64,000 nucleotides of DNA from Aneurinibacillus uraniidurans (lineage in GTDB: Bacteria > Bacillota > Bacilli > Aneurinibacillales > Aneurinibacillaceae), in the NCBI RefSeq assembly GCF_028471905.1, contig NZ_CP116902.1, positions 656,501-720,500 on the forward strand, read 5' to 3'. The notes below the pieces were generated by a model that searched no databases, was not told where the DNA came from, and saw only the letters and a list, made by a program, of their open reading frames with translations. Numbering within the stretch: the first letter of the stretch is position 1; each line of letters starts with the position of its first letter. Shown here piece after piece: positions 61,699 to 64,000 of the stretch. A program made the translations under genes and the position numbers.

Positions 61699-61884
61699 GT
61701 GAGGTAGAGGCGCGAAAACCATAAGTATCCTGCAGGAGGATTGAGAGTCCGAAGAATGCAGAAGAAAGGGGAATTCGCCGAAATGACAGCGTGCTTCTCA
61801 GCCGTTGTTGTTGGGTCTGTATCGAATAGATGCAGGACTGTCACCGAACTGTCATCCCGGACGTTCGGTGGAGTACTATCTCGC
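61699..61884 (+). promoter_or_regulatory. Lysine riboswitch (L-box)
   Basis: About 185 nt upstream of aspartokinase with L-box features: GAGGTAGAGGCGCG at the 5' side, AGGAGGATTGAGAGTCC, AAGGGGAATTCGCCGAAAT, and the closing arm CTATCTCGC (61876-61884) pairing with GTGAGGTAG (61699-61707). Lysine binding should favour the downstream terminator. Confidence 0.93.
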
Positions 61885-61935
61885 ACAGGGAAAAGGGACG
61901 TGAGCGTATTGCTGGAAGTTACCGAACGGACTTAC

Positions 61936-61985
61936 AGGACAGCAGCGAAGGCACGTATGCCTTTCGTTTGCTGTCCTTTTTATTT
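61936..61985 (+). terminator. Lysine-riboswitch terminator
   Basis: A long, nearly perfect hairpin from AGGACAGCA (61936-61944) to TGCTGTCCT (61969-61977) with an inner GAAGGCA/TGCCTTTC stem is followed by TTTTTATTTT. Confidence 0.93.
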
Positions 61986-62029
61986 TATGCGGGATAGAGA
62001 GAATATTCAGGAAAAGAGGAGAGAGAAAT

Positions 62030-63274
62030 ATGGGTTTGATCGTACAGAAATTCGGTGGTACATCAGTAGGAACGGTGGAACGCATTCAGGCGGTAGCACG
62101 CCGCGTCATTCAGACGCGGAACGCTGGACATGATGTCGTTGTAGTTGTATCTGCCATGGGGAAATCAACGGATGTGCTTGTAGATATGGCGAAGCAGATT
62201 ACAGCAGAACCACCTGCCAGGGAAATGGATATGCTTTTGACAACTGGAGAGCAAGTATCCATTGCCTTATTGTCGATGGCGCTTCAGGCGGAAGGTCAGC
62301 CTGCTGTTTCGATGACAGGCTGGCAGGCAGGGATTACAACAGAAAGCGTACATACAAAGGCACGCATTGCACACATCGACCCTTCAGCGATGCAGGCTGC
62401 ACTGGCCGCTGGAAACGTTGTGATTGTTGCAGGCTTTCAGGGAGTTACCGAAGATGGACAGATCACAACGCTCGGCCGCGGTGGCTCGGATACGACAGCG
62501 GTAGCACTTGCTGGGGCATTACAAGCTGATTTGTGTGAGATTTATACTGATGTTGATGGTGTCTATACAGCTGATCCACGCATCGTACCATCCGCACGGA
62601 AGCTTACAACCATCTCACACGATGAGATGCTTGAATTAGCTACACTCGGTGCTGGCGTGCTGCACCCGCGAGCGGTTGAATGCGCTAAACAATATGGGGT
62701 ACCGCTTGTAGTACGCTCTAGTTTTGGTCATGAAGAAGGAACACGAGTACAGGAGGAAGCAGATATGGAACAAGGACTGATTATTAGCGGAGTCGCTCAT
62801 GATAAAAACGTAGCGAAAATTACAGTGGCAGACATGCCGGTCCAGGTGGATACGATGTCGAAGCTCTTTACTACACTGGCTGACGAGCATATTAACGTGG
62901 ACGTGATCATTCAGAGTGCGTACGAGGCAGATACAACGAATGTTTCATTTTCAGTAAGTGGAGATGAAGTAAAGCGGACGCTGCAAATTTTGTTGCGTGA
63001 AAAAGAAAATCTGCACTTTGGCTATGCGGTCGCGGAAGAAGAACTGGCTAAAGTATCCATCGTAGGTGCAGGTATGATTACCAATCCGGGAGTAGCGGCT
63101 CAGATGTTCCGCTGTCTGGCAGAGGCAGGCATTGAAATCAAAATGGTATCGACATCCGAGATCAAAGTATCGTGTGTTGTACCGCTTGAGCAAATGGAAA
63201 ATGCCGTTCGCAGCCTGCATACGTCATTTGGGCTTGACGTAGTAGAACGCGCAGTTGTACATTCCGCACAATAA
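62030..63274 (+). CDS. lysC: Aspartate kinase, lysine-regulated type
   Basis: 414-aa enzyme that phosphorylates aspartate, the entry to lysine, threonine and methionine synthesis. It has the amino-acid kinase domain (VQKFGGTSVGTVERIQ, then GRGGSDTTAVALA) and two ACT domains from about residue 260. GAGGAGAG precedes the ATG at 62030. The lysine riboswitch upstream points to the lysine-responsive isozyme (B. subtilis LysC type). An internal ribosome site gives a beta subunit, entered separately. Confidence 0.96.
   Translation: MGLIVQKFGGTSVGTVERIQAVARRVIQTRNAGHDVVVVVSAMGKSTDVLVDMAKQITAEPPAREMDMLLTTGEQVSIALLSMALQAEGQPAVSMTGWQAGITTESVHTKARIAHIDPSAMQAALAAGNVVIVAGFQGVTEDGQITTLGRGGSDTTAVALAGALQADLCEIYTDVDGVYTADPRIVPSARKLTTISHDEMLELATLGAGVLHPRAVECAKQYGVPLVVRSSFGHEEGTRVQEEADMEQGLIISGVAHDKNVAKITVADMPVQVDTMSKLFTTLADEHINVDVIIQSAYEADTTNVSFSVSGDEVKRTLQILLREKENLHFGYAVAEEELAKVSIVGAGMITNPGVAAQMFRCLAEAGIEIKMVSTSEIKVSCVVPLEQMENAVRSLHTSFGLDVVERAVVHSAQ
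62751..62767 (+). promoter_or_regulatory. Internal ribosome site and start for LysC beta subunit
   Basis: AGGAGG at 62751-62756 lies 8 nt before an in-frame ATG at 62765, residue 246 of LysC. The product would be the ACT-domain-only chain, as known for B. subtilis aspartokinase II. The site lies inside the coding sequence and is as good as the gene's own site. Confidence 0.85.
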
Positions 63275-63282
63275 CGAAGATT

Positions 63283-63323
63283 CATAGCAAAAGGCCGGTC
63301 TCTTGGACCGGCCTTTTGCTATG
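63283..63323. terminator. Bidirectional terminator between lysC and bioY
   Basis: A perfect 18-bp stem (63283-63300 with 63306-63323) has CAAAAGGCC and GGCCTTTTG flanks, giving T runs on both strands. Confidence 0.93.
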
Positions 63324-63347
63324 GTGTATAAGGTGTGCTGAATCGTA

Positions 63348-63926
63348 CTATGCGGCGTGTTCTGCTTTTGACTGGGCATGTGATGGCATAAGCCCCGCAG
63401 CTTTCAGGCGACGGATGACCAGAACGCCGACATAAGACGCAAGTGCAATTTTGAGTAGATCAGGTGCGATAAACGGAGTCATCCCAAGAGCAATCGCTTT
63501 GTTCCATGTCAGGTGGGCAACTAGTTTAAGCTGTGCGACACCAAACGCATAAATAATAACCAGGCCCACTACATTAGCAAGAAAAGCGCGGACAACTGTT
63601 AGGTTATCCCGCTTGAGCATCATGCCCATCACGAGTGCAGCGGCAATGTAACCAATCAAATAGCCGCCTGTTGGACCGATGAGCACGGCCGCCCCGCTTT
63701 TAAACTGAGCGAATACCGGAACCCCAATCGCGCCAAGCAGGATATACAACAATACTGCCAGTGTTCCGTATCTCTGTCCGAGAATAATTACGGCAAGAGC
63801 GATCGCAAAGTTTTGCATCGTGAACGGAACCATTGGGAGGAAAGAAATAGATAGCTGTGCACATACAGAAATAATCGCGCAAAATAAGGCCGAAAGAAGC
63901 ATCATTTTCAAACGTTGACTTTGCAT
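63348..63926 (-). CDS. bioY: Biotin transporter BioY
   Basis: 192-aa S-component of an ECF-type or stand-alone biotin importer with six helices. The segment VPFTMQNFAIALAVIILGQRYG (split) and GPTGGYLIGYIAAA (about residues 85-98) are BioY signatures. The GAGGGGA site lies just upstream of ATG 63926. No ecfA or ecfT genes are seen. A BirA-type operator lies upstream, so biotin repression is expected. Confidence 0.94.
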   Translation of the reverse strand: MQSQRLKMMLLSALFCAIISVCAQLSISFLPMVPFTMQNFAIALAVIILGQRYGTLAVLLYILLGAIGVPVFAQFKSGAAVLIGPTGGYLIGYIAAALVMGMMLKRDNLTVVRAFLANVVGLVIIYAFGVAQLKLVAHLTWNKAIALGMTPFIAPDLLKIALASYVGVLVIRRLKAAGLMPSHAQSKAEHAA

Positions 63927-63944
63927 GGTATGTCCCCTCTTTTT

Positions 63945-63994
63945 GTTAACTTTATTTTATTTAGAGTTTACATAGTGTAGTGCTGAACTGTCAA
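63945..63994 (-). promoter_or_regulatory. bioY promoter with BirA-like operator
   Basis: On the minus strand TTGACA (63994-63989), 18-bp spacer, TAAACT (63970-63965). Overlapping the -10 is the pair GTAAAC (63971-63966) and GTTAAC (63950-63945) separated by 15 bp, the arrangement of the Firmicute BirA operator (GTTAAC-type half-sites about 15 bp apart). Confidence 0.8.
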
Positions 63995-64000
63995 TATTGA

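Overview
The window looks like chromosome of a spore-forming, low-to-mid GC Bacillales bacterium, most like the Aneurinibacillus/Brevibacillus group. The reasons are a small acid-soluble spore protein (SspI), csaB and DUF4330 polysaccharide genes, classical Firmicute riboswitches and T-boxes, strong AGGAGG ribosome sites, and a gene order (sspI, ysgA-type methylase, pheST, zapA, cvpA, mutS2, DUF350 gene, then fadD-fadR-echA-etfBA, trxA, uvrC, lysC) that I recall from Bacillus subtilis. Genus assignment is inference.

Layout. 1-3775: 3' part of leucyl aminopeptidase, then xpt-pbuX behind a guanine-type purine riboswitch. 3776-10263: an ilvB-ilvN-ilvC-leuA-leuB operon behind a perfect sigma-A promoter and a T-box leader with a probable leucine (CUC) specifier; leuC, leuD and ilvD are not present. 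10346-14495: B12-binding radical SAM protein, DUF2512 membrane protein, M42 peptidase, then about 750 bp without genes that hold two inverted copies of a large structured repeat. 14496-27309: sspI, an RCK potassium-channel regulator, rRNA/tRNA methylase, DUF2225 protein, T-box-controlled pheST, zapA, cvpA, a divergent LysR/amino-acid exporter pair, mutS2 and a DUF350 gene. 27439-52032: an accessory island with nucleotide-sugar and glycosyltransferase genes, a zinc-ribbon/HtrA-like protease pair, an NHLP-type RiPP/bacteriocin export cluster, an O-antigen-ligase operon, murJ, an epimerase and csaB. 52184-59380: fatty-acid oxidation genes under a FadR-type repressor with electron-transfer flavoprotein, a DASS anion symporter and thioredoxin. 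59498-64000: third copy of the structured repeat, uvrC, lysine-riboswitch-controlled lysC, and bioY with a BirA-like operator.

Two things stand out. First, a roughly 230-250 bp intergenic element occurs three times. In every copy several helices are maintained by compensatory changes, and one 17-22 bp outer helix is perfectly complementary within each copy although its sequence is unrelated between copies. Second, the NHLP cluster couples two tandem 105-aa precursors (near-identical 87-aa leaders, divergent 18-aa cores that share YGPPY and have no cysteine) to a C39 peptidase/ABC exporter, a second ABC protein, an HlyD-like adaptor, a tandem-GNAT protein, and a 953-aa protein that appears to fuse a cyclic-nucleotide-binding domain, an ion-transporter-like membrane domain and a type-1 periplasmic binding domain. 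No standard RiPP modification enzyme is visible.

All functions are assigned by reading the translated sequences and recalled family knowledge; no database search was run.
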